This document shows positions 35,010-48,081 of a stretch of DNA of 64,000 nt, piece after piece. Each line of letters begins with the position of its first letter. The first letter of the stretch is position 1. Under the pieces are notes generated by a model. The model was given only the letters and a program-made list of their open reading frames with translations. It was not told the origin of the DNA and ran no database searches. This DNA comes from Pseudophaeomoniella oleicola (lineage: Eukaryota > Ascomycota > Eurotiomycetes > Phaeomoniellales > Phaeomoniellaceae): NCBI GenBank assembly GCA_003868215.1, contig QWDQ01000027.1, positions 62,001-126,000 on the forward strand. The letters run 5' to 3'. The position numbers and the translations under genes are program-made.

Positions 35010-38000
35010 TCATTCCTTCACTTTAATCCTCCCCCCCTCCATCTCAACAACCAAATCCCCATCTCCATCTCCATTTCCCAACCCATCATCCATCATAACC
35101 GCCCGATGCGCGACACTCACCACCGTCCACCCCCGGAACTCCTCGCGCACGACCTTCTGCACAAACCGATCGGTCTCGACGTCGAGGTGGGAGGTCGCTT
35201 CGTCGAGGAGGAGGATTCCTTTTGTTGGTGTTGGTGTTGTCGTAGGATCCGAAGAAGACGGGGTAGAGGGAAAGGAAGGAGATGAAGTGGGTAGCGGGAG
35301 GGGGAGGAGTTGTGTGTTCTTGCGGATTATGGCGCGGGCGAGGGAGAGGAGTTGGCGTTGGCCGTGGGAGAGGGAGGAGGGAGAGAGGGGAAGGGAGAGG
35401 ACGTTGTGGATTTGGGGTAGTTCTTCTGGTTCTTCTGGTTCTTCTTGGTCTTCTGTTGTTGGAGGTGCGTACGTTGCACGCACGTCTTGATTGATGTCAG
35501 AAGTAGAAGTAGTAGCAGCAGCAGCAGCAGCGACGGATCGGTCGTCCTTTTCCGTGCCGATAATTCTTCGTCTCAGAACGTCCCATAATCCGACTCGTTC
35601 GAGGGCTCGTTTCAGTGCGATATCGGATACACTGAGATTGTGCTGATTTAAATCTGCACAAATGTTCGCTCTAACACTGTCGCCGATCACAAGGGTATCC
35701 TGCGGTACGGTGATGAGTCTCGAGCGCAAGATTTGGCGTGGGATGTTTCTGATGTTGACGTCGTCGATCAAGATTTTGCCGTATGCTGGGTCGGGTGTGA
35801 GCCGCAGGAGGGAGAGGAGGAGAGTGGATTTTCCAGAGCCGGTGCGCCCACGAATGACGGTTGTAGAGTGTGCGGGGATTGTGAGGGTCAGGTTCTTGAG
35901 AACTGGAGGCGATGTGGCATTGTATGAGACGGTGACGTCTTGGAAGGTGATCTTTTCTTGGGTGGGCCAAGTCGGTGGAATATTCGAAAGACTTGATGGG
36001 GGATATTCTTCTTCTGCTTCTTCGGAAGGGACGGTGCGTTCCACATCTCGGATCCGAGCGACTGCTCCTAGGCTTACTTCGAGGTTTGTGTAGGATTGAA
36101 CTAGTCTCAATAGAACCTGGTTAGTGTTGAGAATGACGACGAGGGCAACACCGATTGCACCACCAGATGTGGTGCCGCGAAGCATCACTGCGAGCCCGAT
36201 CACTATCACGGCGATGGAACCGATGATCAGATCAAGAACGAGATTGAGCCAGCGTTGTAAGCTGAGCATCAGGTAGTGCGGCTGCTGCGAGTGATCGAGA
36301 TGTTGGATGTTCCTGCGGATAGAGGCCGATTGCCATCCAAAGGCACGGATTGTGGAGATGCCTTCGACGGTCTCGAGAAAGCTTGAAACAACCGCGGAGC
36401 GAGATTCAAGATCCATAAACCGGAGCTGGCGAGACGTGTGAAGGTAGAGCTTTTGAATGAAGTAGACTATGACAGTGCAGAATGGTAGAGTTGACAGGAC
36501 GATTGGTTGCGCTATGAAGAGCAGAAGGGATGCGAAAAGCATTCTGAATATCTCTGCAGCAGATGCAATTAGTCCAAATTAACGATAGTGTACCTTCGAG
36601 CATGTGACGTACGGACTGTTAGCTGCATGAATGCGAGGGCTAATTGGCCATCGACGAGAGAGATATCAGAGGTGAATCTAGAGATATCAATGAGTGCCGT
36701 TATTCTTGTGGTGGTTCTAAAAGGGTATACGTACCTGTTCAGGATTACACCAGCATTGGTCTCTGAGAAGTACGATAGTGGTGCTCTGTCATATATCATA
36801 GTTAGTCATTCAAGCTCTCGCAGGTTTCGAGCGATAGACACACCTCGTGATTGTTCGCAGCAAGCGATGGTGCAATATGGCTCCAGACCGTGGGACGCTT
36901 CGGACGAGAGTCGTGCTATGGAATATGTCAGCTCCTCCTGCGACGGGCAATCAAGAGACATCCGCAGCCTACATGAAACCCGCATTGGTCGCGATATAAG
37001 CGATGGTTGACATCAGTAGGTATCCGCAGATGTAGAACCACATATGCTGTCCTCTTGCTTCAGTCCACCACTTCAACCAGTAGAATGGAAAATGCAGAAA
37101 GAAGGCGTAGAAAGCAATGCAGCTAATTAGTAAAGACAGATTAACTAAGCCTATAGACTTGAAGTAATACCCTATCAGCAAGTCAGCCAGGAACGTACAC
37201 AGAAAAGACTGACGCCTGATACCGTAAATAGCAAAGTCGCCGGTTTTTCTTGTGAGGTCTTCATCAGCTGCATTAGTCGTCTCAAACCAAGCTCGCAGCT
37301 TGGTATCATTTGTCTCGCTGGTGACATCGTCAGAAGCGTCCGTCCGATTATAGACGACCCCATCAAGCAGCAAGGTCTTACTCCTCAGCTCGTCCCAGGT
37401 ACCTTGAACGACCGTGCGTGGATCCTTCTCCAGCTTAATGATATAATCCGCTAATTGAAGTGCGTTGGCTTGATACGTTAGAATGCGAGACTAAATCCCT
37501 GACTCTGCGATTGAAGGACGTACTGGCATGAGTGATCAAAAAGACCGTGGTGCCTAACTCGCGAAACAGCCCACCACGACCAAAGAGACTGGCTACTACA
37601 TGATCTGCCGTTGTGTTATCAAGTGCACTAAGCACATCATCCAGGACCACGATGTCGGATCTCGCAAATACTGTGCGCGCAAGAGCCTTCGTATGATCAA
37701 TGAATGTATACTGGGGATCGGAAAAGCTTGCTTACCACACGCTGGCGCTGTCCACCGGAGAGCTTGAAGCCCCTATTACCTCCGACATATTGATCACCAC
37801 CCGGGAAAGCCGTCAAGTCCTTGTAAAGCCCACAGGCATCGGTTACCTTTTTGTACCATTGCTCGTCTATATCATCTTCCTCTACTGGGCCGCAAATGAT
37901 ATTATTGATAGTTGCATTCGGAAGCCATGGTGTCTGCGCACAATAACCTATACGTTTGGAGGCAACCGAGATCGTACCATTGTCTGGTGCTATGTCACCT

Positions 38001-40243
38001 AGCATAGCCCTTGCGAGTGTTGTCTTACCAGTCCCAACAGCACCAGAACAAACAAAGAAAGATCCTTGTTTCACTTTAGCATTGAATTCTATGAGTACTG
38101 GATCAGACTTTGGGGATGGACGAATCGTTAGATGCTCAATGAGTATAGCATAGCTTTCATAACCATTTGGGCGTCTCATATCAAGTCGAGCGTGATCATT
38201 TCCATTAGCATGAACCGAGCTGCGCGACACCTCGAGCCTCTTATCTTCTCGGGAGGGTTCAAGGAGATAGTCCTGGATCCGCTCCAGGCTCGCAAGGACC
38301 TGACAAGCGCTTGGGTATATTGTCATAAGCATATTTGCAGGCCAAATGACCATAGACATGATCGCCAGAGCCGTGAAGGCAGTCTCTGTGTCCATGGCGT
38401 CGGACTTGCGATATTGGGCCTGAACGGCAAAGATGATCAACGTAACGATTGGACAGAATATACCGAGGGCATTGGCTAGGGACCATCAATTTGCGAGTAA
38501 GCGCGTTCAGAACGATACTCACCACTTGCGTTATAAGCTACTGTAACCCATCGGTAGTGCTTGTAGGCGTCGAGCTCCTCCATGCGCAGTGCCTTGATTC
38601 TGGACTCTAAGACTTCCATCATTGACAGCATCTTGAGGCTCTTGACAGAGTCTAGCATTGAACTGATCATAGCGATACGTTTCTGCTTGGCTATATTCCA
38701 CAGCTTCACATTTGGTCCAATATTACTAGCGGTATAGTGACTCACTCGAGAACAAACTGCGCATGTCAGTCAACTAGCGAAGACACAATATAGAATTCCG
38801 AGAACCTGACTTACAGACCACCATTATGAGAGGAGTGACAGAGACCCAGCCGATTTCGCGAGCCAGCATGTACATTCCAATGACGACTTCGAGAATCTGT
38901 GCCCAGCCTTCGTGAAACAGATCTGGCAGACGGCCAACAGCGTCAACTTCGTTGCTCATCAGTGATAGCGCCTGCGCGTCATCACAAACACCATCTCGAA
39001 TAGTGAGCGCTCTGCTGTATATCAAACCGACAAGTGCACCTCTGCTCATGACTTCCGCCCGATCAATCTGACGCTTATATACTGCAGTAGAGATCTATAT
39101 CAGTAATCAGTTATTGACAGGCAGCAACGAACAACTGATCCTACAGCCATGCCACTGTAGACGAAGAGTGCTAATATAATGAATTCGACGCCATTTGATG
39201 CACTTGTAGTCCCTGTTCGATATCCAGTAACGAACGCAATCATGCGGCTGATAAGGATGGGTTGCCCGTAGCGAAATAGAGCGAGAAACAACCGAGGAAA
39301 ACCGGCAGACCAAAAAGCCCACGACAGAGAACGAGCCACTGCAAGAATAAGAGTCATTTTGTTCTCAGGTCGGACTGTTCGGCGTTAGCACTCTAGAGGA
39401 ATTGAGCGGCGGTACTCACTACGTCTGTCCCACGCTACATAGATTGCTGGGCTCAAACGTTTAGAAACGAGCGCGCTGTCTATGGAAGGCAGATCTCTAT
39501 GCAACAAGACCTGCTTGTTTCCGTGAACGAGTAGAGGATTAACCCACGACACTGCGGCTCTGCCGAGAATGCTTGCCGTTTGCTCTGGTGCCAACTGACG
39601 ATAGGGCTCTCGTAACAGTGACTCCTTGCCCTGTAATTCAAGAACGAGTTGTACGAATTTCGAACAAATGATTACCAGAGTCAGCTGCCCAATTGATGAG
39701 CTTGATCGTTGGCTCTCAATTACTGCATATATTCCAATATCACACAAAAGAGACCCTGAAACATATAGAATGATCGAGCTTGATGGACAAAATGACCGGC
39801 CATGCTCAGAAGGAGAGAGATAGCAAATAGCTGATGCTGCAACAAGGGAAGCGGTAGCAGAAGCCATGGATAGTCGTGATCTGGATGGACTCGGTCTCGA
39901 TACCTGGACCAAAACAGCCACTTGTTCACCTGCTATTGCTATGGAGATCAACTGGCTATGGGTTAGAACGGATGGCACCCTCGTCGGAAAGACATCAGTG
40001 ACTTACGAGTTTTCCTATACCCCGGTAATTGGGCGTCGTTTTCAGGCAGGAACCCTTCATTTGACGCACTTTGAACGGGAGGTACAACAAAAACATCATT
40101 GAGATGCAGACGGATAAGCCCTGTAAGCCGTACGCAAACGATATCTGCTCAATGTTCGCAAGCTTCTGGGAGCATGTTCCATTTACTGTGTAGGAGCATT
40201 GCCCACCCACGTCCAGCACTCGGACGTTTTGCTCAAAATCCAT
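35010..40243 (-). CDS. ABCC-type (MRP-like) ABC transporter
   Basis: A full-size ATP-driven exporter of the multidrug-resistance-associated class. Thirteen exons keep frame throughout: 40007..40243, 39420..39951, 39145..39374, 38815..39094, 38523..38756, 37736..38475, 37524..37686, 37223..37468, 36980..37171, 36844..36937, 36735..36785, 36613..36677, 35010..36553, giving 1535 residues. An N-terminal TMD0 and the linker WVNPLLVHGNKQVLLHRDLP precede TMD1. NBD1 has SGAVGTGKTT, the signature LSGGQRQR and IVVLDDVLSALD (Asp in place of the catalytic Glu, usual for ABCC). TMD2 includes FPFYWLKWWTEA and RAPLSYFSETNAGVILNRFT. NBD2 has RGRTGSGKST, LSHGQRQ and GILLLDEATSHLD. Two low-complexity inserts flank the NBD2 signature. 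The substrate is unknown. Junctions were chosen by splice signals, phase and family match. Confidence 0.87.
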
Positions 40244-40851
40244 GTTGACACATCCAGCAATCACACCTCAGGGATTCCAAAGACAGTAGGTTCTGTCGTG
40301 ATGCATGCGAAGCAATGAAGCAAGCACGAGAAATTGCTATTCGGTCAATCTGACATCTTGGAAAGATATCCAAGGCTCATGCTCGAACTTATCTACGATG
40401 GGCATTGTCAGTAGGGTATCCATTGTATGCCGTGTCTCACTAGTATGTACTTCACGAGCCGGTGGTTCCTAGTAGAGTTGATAGTGCAAGGGTCTAATTT
40501 GATATTGCCAGGATCAACAGATGCAATAAATCAGGCGTAGCGACGTACGCGAGAAACAAGGCAGCAATCCTGCATCTCGGTAAAAATATGTGGTTTCTCG
40601 TATCATGTAGCGTCGTCACAAGTTCGACAAGTTCAGTGTTGACGGTAGTAGACCCTGAGCGGCGAGCGGGAATCTTGACCAGGCCGCTAGTTGTAGGTAA
40701 GGCTCAGCGTGGATGCCTCAGCTAATTAAGATAATCTATATTAGCTTCCGAGCCGCAACAACTTATTAGCGATCATTGTCATTTCCTGTCTATCGTTCTC
40801 GATGAGTAGGCGGCAAGAAGTTGAGGCCCTGGCACCGCGGAAGATCAAAAT
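40244..40851. promoter_or_regulatory. Divergent promoter region (ABCC / AsnRS)
   Basis: About 600 nt lie between the divergent starts. No gene or distinctive motif is seen. Confidence 0.5.
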
Positions 40852-42572
40852 ATGTCATGGAGAGGTGACATGTTGAGGTATTGCAGGTTAAGCAAGAACA
40901 ATGTCCATGGCCTTAGCTTCTGTAGCTTGCGCCAGACGCGCCGCATCTCGTCAGTACGGTGTATAGAGCTTGTCAACCCAATGGCCAACAGACCCAATTA
41001 CGAGGAGCAAGAGGTGAAGGTCAATGGCTTCGTACGGAGCGTGAGAAAACAAAAGCGCTTCGCTTTTGCTCATATCACAGATGGGACTACCGTGCAATCA
41101 CTGCAGGCAATTTTGAAGCCGGAGCAGGCATCTGGGTACGTCAAACTCAACACTACGGATTGCGCACAACACAAAGTTGACACGGCGTGGTGCAGGCTAT
41201 CTACAGGTACAGCTATAGAGATATCCGGCGTCTGGAAGAAGTCACCGGCGAAAGGACAGTCTCACGAACTTGAAGCTACGAATATCAAGATCATTGGAGA
41301 GGTTGATCCACAGGTCTGGAACGAATTGGTGTCTTGTGGTAGCTACTAATGACGCTCCTATAGACATACCCTATACAAAAGAAATACCACACACCTGAGT
41401 TCTTGCGATCAGTACCCCATTTGCGTTTCCGGACGCCTTTCAATTCTCTTCTTACTAGGTTTCGGTCAGAGGTTAGCTTCGTGATAAGCAATTTCTTCCG
41501 TCATCGCAGAGAATGTGGCCCTTTTTATCAAATACAACCGCCACTCATAACATCCTCAGATTGCGAAGGTGCAGGGGAAGTGTTCACGTTGGCCCCAAAA
41601 GAGAAAGTAGAAAAGGATGAACAGTTTTTCAAGAATAGCAAATACCTCACGGTATCTTCGCAGTTGCACCTCGAGGCTTACGCGGCGGAGCTTGGGAGCG
41701 TATGGACACTGTCTCCTACCTTCAGAGCCGAGAGAAGCGATACCCCTCGACACTTGGCAGAGTTCTACATGTTGGAAGTTGAAGTCAGCCATGCACCACA
41801 TATTGAGGTGCTGATGACGCTGGCAGAGGACTTAATAAAATACGTGGTCACCGCTCTACAAGGGTCGATTGTAGGACAGGAGATGTTGGTTATGAAGCAC
41901 AATGACGAAGGAGGAATTGAGTCGGTGGATGCTGATACGTCGACTGATATTCGGAGCCGATGGGATGCACTCCTTCAGTCATCCCGCTGGCAGCGGATCA
42001 CCTACTCTGACGCCATGGATCATTTGCAAGCAGTTTCCGATTCAGCGAGATTTCAATACAAGCCTTCCTGGACATCTGGGCTGCAGCTTGAACACGAGCG
42101 GTATCTCGTGGACCACTTTGGCAAAGGTGGTCCTCTTTTCGTCACGGACTATCCCAAAGCAATCAAACCCTTTTATATGCTGCCTTCTGGGAGCGAGGAA
42201 AATGCAAAAGATAGCGAGACGGTGGCCAACTTCGACCTCCTACTTCCGCATGTCGCCGAACTCATTGGAGGCTCGCTCCGTGAGCATAGGCTGCCAAATC
42301 TTATCTCCAACATGCGCCAACACGGCCTTGTTCGAACAGATCTCCCTTCCGCAGAAACTACGCAGAAGTCTGACGAAGCAGATTATCCGGGTCTAGAGCC
42401 GCATGAATCTCTAGGCTCCCTACAGTGGTACGCCGACTTAAGACGTTATGGATCCACGCCTCATGGAGGGTTCGGGTTGGGCTTTGACAGACTCTTGTCC
42501 TATTTGACCGGAGTGACAAATATTCGGGATGTAGTAGGATTTCCACGGTATTGGGGACGAGCAGACTGTTGA
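40852..42572 (+). CDS. SLM5: Asparaginyl-tRNA synthetase, mitochondrial
   Basis: This class II enzyme charges mitochondrial tRNA-Asn. One intron (41314..41363, branch CTAAT) joins GEVDPQ to TYPIQKKYHTPEFLR and gives 556 residues. The basic N-terminus (MLRYCRLSKNN, QTRRISSVRCI) looks like an import signal; ATG 40870 is an alternative start. The OB-fold anticodon domain reads VNGFVRSVRKQKRFAFAHIT. The catalytic core has motif 1 around CGPFYQIQPPLITSSDCEGA, the Asn/Asp-specific TVSSQLHLEAYAAELG, motif 2 SPTFRAERSDTPRHLAEFYM and motif 3 GGFGLGFDRLLSYLTG, ending NIRDVVGFPR. The combination of CEGAGEVF and the motif 2 FRAERS pattern fits AsnRS. All class II motifs are present. It is transcribed divergently from the ABCC gene. 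Confidence 0.92.
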
Positions 42573-43776
42573 TCAGACATGGCCGATTCATTGATCTTGT
42601 GACACTATAGCTTCAATACAAAAACTTCTGTAGATTATTTGGGGGACGTCTTGTGCGCGATGCCGCAATCAAAGACGCTATCGAATGTGTACGTTGCTGG
42701 TGATGTGGACATGTTCATTGGACACGTCAGAAACAGGAAGCCTAACACAACGATCCCGTCAACAGGTCGAGAGATATTCTTGATCGGAAGTATGGCTTCA
42801 GAGTAAGGTACTCGAGGTAGAAAAGGGAATTGGGATTGTATCAAGAGATTGTCCACAGCATACGGACAGCGACATGGAAAGGCAAGTCTTTCTGTTCGAG
42901 GCAGGCAGTCTTCCTCCTGGGCAAAGTGTAGATTGAAGGATCATCAGGTGACGTGGATTAAGAGTTCCTAAGTAAAGGTGTGACTTGGTTATTGCGGGGG
43001 AGCGGGAAAGTGTTCGTTCGGGTGAGTCGACATACGTAGTACGGTAGTCGGTAACCCCCAGTGGGCCTTGCCTAGATACCTACCTAAAGCACCTAAAGTC
43101 CATAACGTCGTGAATAGGCCTGGTTAGGGGCAAACCTTCTGTTATCAACTAAGCTTATCCTACCCAGAGCCTGCCGAAGTGAGAGGCCTCCCATTCATTC
43201 AGGCTGCAGCTTTCCCTCATTTCTCCCACTCCAATTCATCATCATCGTCTGCCTCGCTGTCTTCCGTCCTTGAGTTCCCTATATTTGCAATTGCATGACT
43301 GCGAAGCTCCATGTCGTTATCGCGGTTCTCGTCGTTATTATGATTATTATAACGTATCGGAATATCATCTAAATTACTACGTTATCTGGGGTTTCCCGAT
43401 CCTCGATCCAGTTATTACCCACCTGGACAGCTTAACTTACTACGTTACCTACCGTACTACGTACACGTACTTTCGGACATGCACTGCGGACTGATTCAAG
43501 TATATTGCAGCGATTGAAACCACTTGGCCACCTCCAGAAACACAAATCCTGCGACTGCGCGTCCTATTGGGTAAGCTCTTCGGTTGGCTGCATCATCAGC
43601 TGCCCCGCCCAAGATACGTGGTACAAGCTTTCTCGTCAGCCTTGACCTCCTATCGTACGACTGACGGTACCGAGAGAGATTCATATTCGCCCGCACCCCA
43701 ACTTAACGTCCCCTCCCCACGACTTCCTACTTCCTCCTCTAGGTCTACCAGCGAGCAAGCAAGCAAACAACCAATC
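42573..43776. other. Intergenic, promoter of the PB1/UBA gene
   Basis: No gene is recognised. The motifs TACGTAGTAC (about 43034), CCTAGATACCTACC (about 43071) and several TACTACGT half-palindromes (43370..43460) cluster here. The last 290 nt before the start lack ATG (latest at 43482). Confidence 0.5.
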
Positions 43777-46700
43777 ATGTTTCCGCCCTTCCGAATTCGA
43801 AAGCTTCATGGAGAAGATGGCGGTAACGTGCAACTGCAGGCTGGAGACTACGACACTTTGGTAGAAGAGCCAGCGGCGCAGCTGACATATCTCGACGAGG
43901 ATGACGGCGAGACAATTACCGTAAGTTTTTTGGTTGAGTCCATATACCCACCAGCTGTCCTTTAATGACAGTTCATACGCAGGTCGGCTCATCTCTGGAA
44001 CTTCGTGAACGACTGGAGGAACCGCCTCCGCCTTCAAGATACTCTTGGCGGGCCGAGGATCTAAGAGAGAATCCCATGCATGTGTTCGATGTCACACAGT
44101 CAGATGTGGTCTTGGACAAGTGGAGGAAATTTCAGGTTGCGCAGCCACGACTGTCCTCAGACCTTGCCGCAGAGAAGACCCTACCTGTCTCGGTAGATGA
44201 TCATACCCTCTTGCAGCTCGAGGATAACGCTCGGAGATACCTGTCCAGGGCTTCAGTGATCTCTTCGCCATCATTTGAGAAGGAGGATATAAGAGAAAGG
44301 TGGTTTCGAGCTTGTGATCCTCCCCAATTGTCAGCCGAGTCATCTCTCGAAGGCAGCGCAGCGTCAAAATTGAGCGGCGAAATCAGGTCAAAATCCCCGC
44401 ACCTGACAATTGAAGGAGAGCGCAAGGTAAGCCCTTTTAAACTATTGTCTGCTAGAGCGCTAGCTAATCATGGTCTGAAACAGGCAAGAGAAGCTGGCGA
44501 GAAATTGAGACGCAAGTTTCAAATAGCCGGAGCCAGTGGAACTGGGTCGTTACCTCCGCCTCTGGAGAACAGATGGGCATCTTATCAGGTACCGATTCAT
44601 CATAAAGCGGGGACGAAAGAGGAAGACCCGGAGCGAAGTGCACCGTCTTTCCTGGAAGCCTTCGAAGAGGAATTGTCAAAACAGCTCGCTAATGATGCTG
44701 CTGAGGAATGCCAGCCTCCCACTGAGTCTGACCCATCCGAAGCTACAGAGCAGAGGGACCGGGAAGCTACACAACTCCCTGAGGTCGCACTCCAGGGTGC
44801 CGGTGATTTGGCTGTGCAAGCAGTCCAAGTTTTGGCAGCAGGCGTAGGCCTCCTTGGCACTGAAATGTCGAGGAGGTTCCCAGGTCTTGAAGAGAGAATC
44901 TCGCAAGCCTCCCAAACCCTTCCGACACATATCGATAAGGGTGTGACTCAAACCGTCTCTCGTATAAACGATCATGCTGAGAAGCTTTCCACAGCTCTGC
45001 AACAGGCTGCTGGTGTTTCTCGTGCCGCAGCCGAAGCTACTCGCCAAGCCGACCTACAAGTGGTCGATGAAATGCTCAACAGCTTTATAGGTTTTGCTGG
45101 AGAAGTTGGTAAGACATTGTGGACTACATTTCAGGATCAAGCACACACCGCTCCTACACCAGCAACAACCAACGACCGGAGTCAGCCAACTCCCAATGAT
45201 GTCGTTGAGGAGCGAAAACAGGTGGAAGCAACTCCCGTAGCTGACACTGCGCCACCCGAAACTCGCTTGTCGGATCGTATTCTCAGTAGGACAGCACATC
45301 ATGGACATTGTGTCTTCCCCCCACCATGTATTCTATGCGCCAGGCACGCAGGGACCGAAAATCCAGTATTACCTATCGCCAATGAACCTCCACGTTGGGA
45401 TGACAGGACAAACAAACTGAGAGACAGTATTCGGGCTTACCGTCGTCGTCGATCAGTAGCTCATGTTGAACCACTCCTGCACTATCGTGCCTTTGTTGTT
45501 CCACCTCGAACGCAAAGACCGCCAGAGTCTCACGAAAGCCGTGACAAATCAGACAGAGTATCTTCTCAAGTTTCTATGCCGGACAGTCTAACAACATGCG
45601 TGAAGCCAATATTGGATCAAGAAGATACCGATGCTGATTTCAGCGCCAGATTTCCGTCCTTGATGTCTAGCGACAACGGTGCACGCCGCGATGGACATAC
45701 GAACCCCCGAACGGCGGATTCAGGCTTTCTTCGAAACATGAGCCCAGAGGCGGAGATTGCTCGTTATCCTACTGTATCTCAGCTGGAGAAACTGCAAAGA
45801 GAACATCCGGGAATATTCACGTCTCCTTCTAATGGATGTTCAGGGGTTCTTACTGCTCCACAAGTGCCTTTGTTCGATGACACCAATAAAACGCGCCTTC
45901 CCCCAGGAGCTTGGCCAGATACCGCAGCGGATAATCAACAGTCTTGTAATGGCGTATCGCAGAAGGAAAGCTCAGGAGCCTTTTTCGAGCGCATGACAGG
46001 GCGTCGAGCCTCCGCTGTTGATGACTTCACGGTCGAGGAGCATGCTGCAAGAGGTATAAGCAGTCTTCGCCGTGCACATACAACAGCAGGAACTACAGAT
46101 CGGAAAGGCCTGGTCTCTGCGGACCCTGCGGCCCGACTCCCGGCGCCCTTTGATCCATTGGACGATTTGGCGAATGAGCTACAATATCTTCACCCTGATG
46201 TGCCCGAGGGCCAGACAAATAGGAGGAAAGAACAACCCAAGAATGGAGTACAGGCAAAGACAACGACATCCAATGACCGACATACGCTCTGGTCTCAAAG
46301 CTCCTTCTCATCATTCGAGAATGCTCGCCGACCGTATTCTATGCATTTCACCGGTGCAGGTCGTACAGGTGCCCTCAATTCTTTCATTACCTCTGATCTT
46401 CACCCACAAGCAGGCCGTCACAGATATCTACATCGCGCTGCTCGTCCCCAGTCTTCCGTGCCAGATTTCCATTCTCGTGTTCCTCCATCTTTTCCAAACC
46501 TTCCGACCATAGCCCCTGGATCCTCTCGTCCAGGACCTGTTGCACCACTACAACCGTCTTCCGCTCGTACTTCCCTTCAGCCTGCCCTGACTATCCGCAT
46601 CCCTTCTCCACCACAACATCGGCTTTCCAGACCCCCACCTCCCATCGCTTCAAGACCACCCCGAATTCAACAGCAGCCTCCAACGTCGTCACGTCCTCCT

Positions 46701-46958
46701 CTTAATACCTCGAGCCGATCTAGTCCCGAGAATAGCAAGATCACCGATTGCATGTTCCATCTTCTTAAAATGGGCTATTGCCGTCCGCACTCCGCGAGTG
46801 GATCTTCCAATACTGGTGTCCAGGCAGAGTCGACCATAGCCAGAAGCGATCTTCAGAGACTTCACGCCTATGCTACCGCAGCAGACGGAAATGTATCAGA
46901 CGCGATTGAGATTATCGAGGAAGAAAGGAAGGCTTGGGATGCTCTCCATAAGAAATAG
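43777..46958 (+). CDS. PB1-like/UBA-like scaffold protein, function unknown
   Basis: A large, mostly disordered protein. One clear intron (43921..43982) joins DGETIT to VGSSLELRERLEE. A second, in-frame 57-nt intron (44427..44483) is likely, giving 1020 residues if spliced and 1039 if retained. The N-terminus (FRIRKLHGEDGG, QLTYLDEDDGETITVGSSLE) matches the second half of a PB1 interaction domain, as in p62/NBR1-type adaptors. Other segments are an amphipathic, Ala-rich helical stretch with Gln/Asp heptads (about 300-390), and HHGHCVFPPPCILCARH with Cys/His spacing suggesting one metal site. A long Ser/Pro/Arg region follows, then a C-terminal UBA-like helix bundle (LQRLHAYATAADGNVSDAIE). No ZZ domain is seen. 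The PB1+UBA layout suggests a ubiquitin-binding adaptor; this is inference. Confidence 0.75.
44427..44483 (+). other. Probable 57-nt in-frame intron (retention possible)
   Basis: The donor GTAAGC, branch CTAAT and acceptor CAG are all canonical. The length is a multiple of three with no stop, so unspliced message still encodes the full protein with 19 extra residues. Confidence 0.6.
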
Positions 46959-48081
46959 AAACATGACCATCAGGTCCGAGCACGGCAGCAGAGGTCGCGA
47001 ACAGACTGCAGGTTGCTTGAGTTGAAGCCGTGGGAATGCACTTGTCTTGCGTCGTTTATCACCAGTGTATCCTTCGGAAGCCAGGGGTGAACAAAAGCAA
47101 CTCGTCATCCAACATCTTGAATCCACGAGAATTATGACTCCATGGTCTTTCCACTAAGCGGGCCTTCCAGCATCATTGTCAGCGCTCATTGTTCAATCTA
47201 TCTAACTAACTATCGTCTTTGGCTTCCTCACCCCTCAATTTTTTTGGTGGCATCTTTGATCAAGCATTGACAAAAACAAAAGAGAAAAAAAAAAAATAAA
47301 AAAAAAACTAAAACAACAACGACAACAATGCTGAGCTGTTAGCGGGAAATTTGTACACCTTGGACTTGAGGTTTGGATTTTTTTCTATCTTGTTTTCATT
47401 GGGGATTGTTGCTTTTGTGCTTCTTGCTTCTTGCTATCGACGGGGCGCAGAAGGGAAATCGAATGTCGAATGGACAAGGGATTATATGCTTGGAGAGAGA
47501 TGGGACTTTCATGCTGGGCTTTTTTTCTTTTGTCACATTCGATCATTGTTGGTTGTTGAGATTGCTTGGTAGGTAGGAGGTAGTCGTCTCAGGTGTTAAT
47601 TTATTTTTTACTTGTTTCATATCATCACATGATATTCTTTCTGGTATCACTGTGAGGTAAGATTTCAGTACTTTCGTGAGATGCATTTCATTCTGGTTAC
47701 TCGTTATGTACCCTTATCATCCTAGCTCTGGGATAACCGGAAATGTAGCTCCAGATAATGTGAACGCGTCTCTTTTGGTTTTTTTTTGGTATTCGTTTTC
47801 TCCGTGCCACTATAGAGACCTCCATCTTTTGGTCTCGCGTCGTCGATTCGTGTCATACAGGAGGATGGGGGAGCTCGTATTAGGCTGCGGAACGTTTGGG
47901 ATTGCTCTGTACATGAAAATTGGAATGAAAGGAATGAACGGCAGCTCGAAGAGCACAGATAAACCCAGAGCAGGCGTTCAGCGAAAAGCCGGTGTACTAG
48001 CCGCAATGAGTGAGACTTGTGGAGTGGTGGCATTCGTAGGCGATCTGATGCCAGTAGAGTGCTACTCGGAGACCACTTCTT
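46959..48081. other. Intergenic between convergent genes
   Basis: This is the 3' region of both neighbours. An A-rich run lies at about 47285..47307 and a T-rich stretch follows. Short open frames have no support. Confidence 0.55.

Noticed and set aside
40244-40264. Upstream extension of the ABCC protein
   Set aside because: The extension starts at GTG; the first ATG in frame (40243) gives a normal ABCC N-terminus.
45109-45134. Possible GTAAGA...CAG intron in the PB1/UBA gene
   Set aside because: At 26 nt it is too short for fungal splicing and lacks a branch site; the reading frame runs through it.
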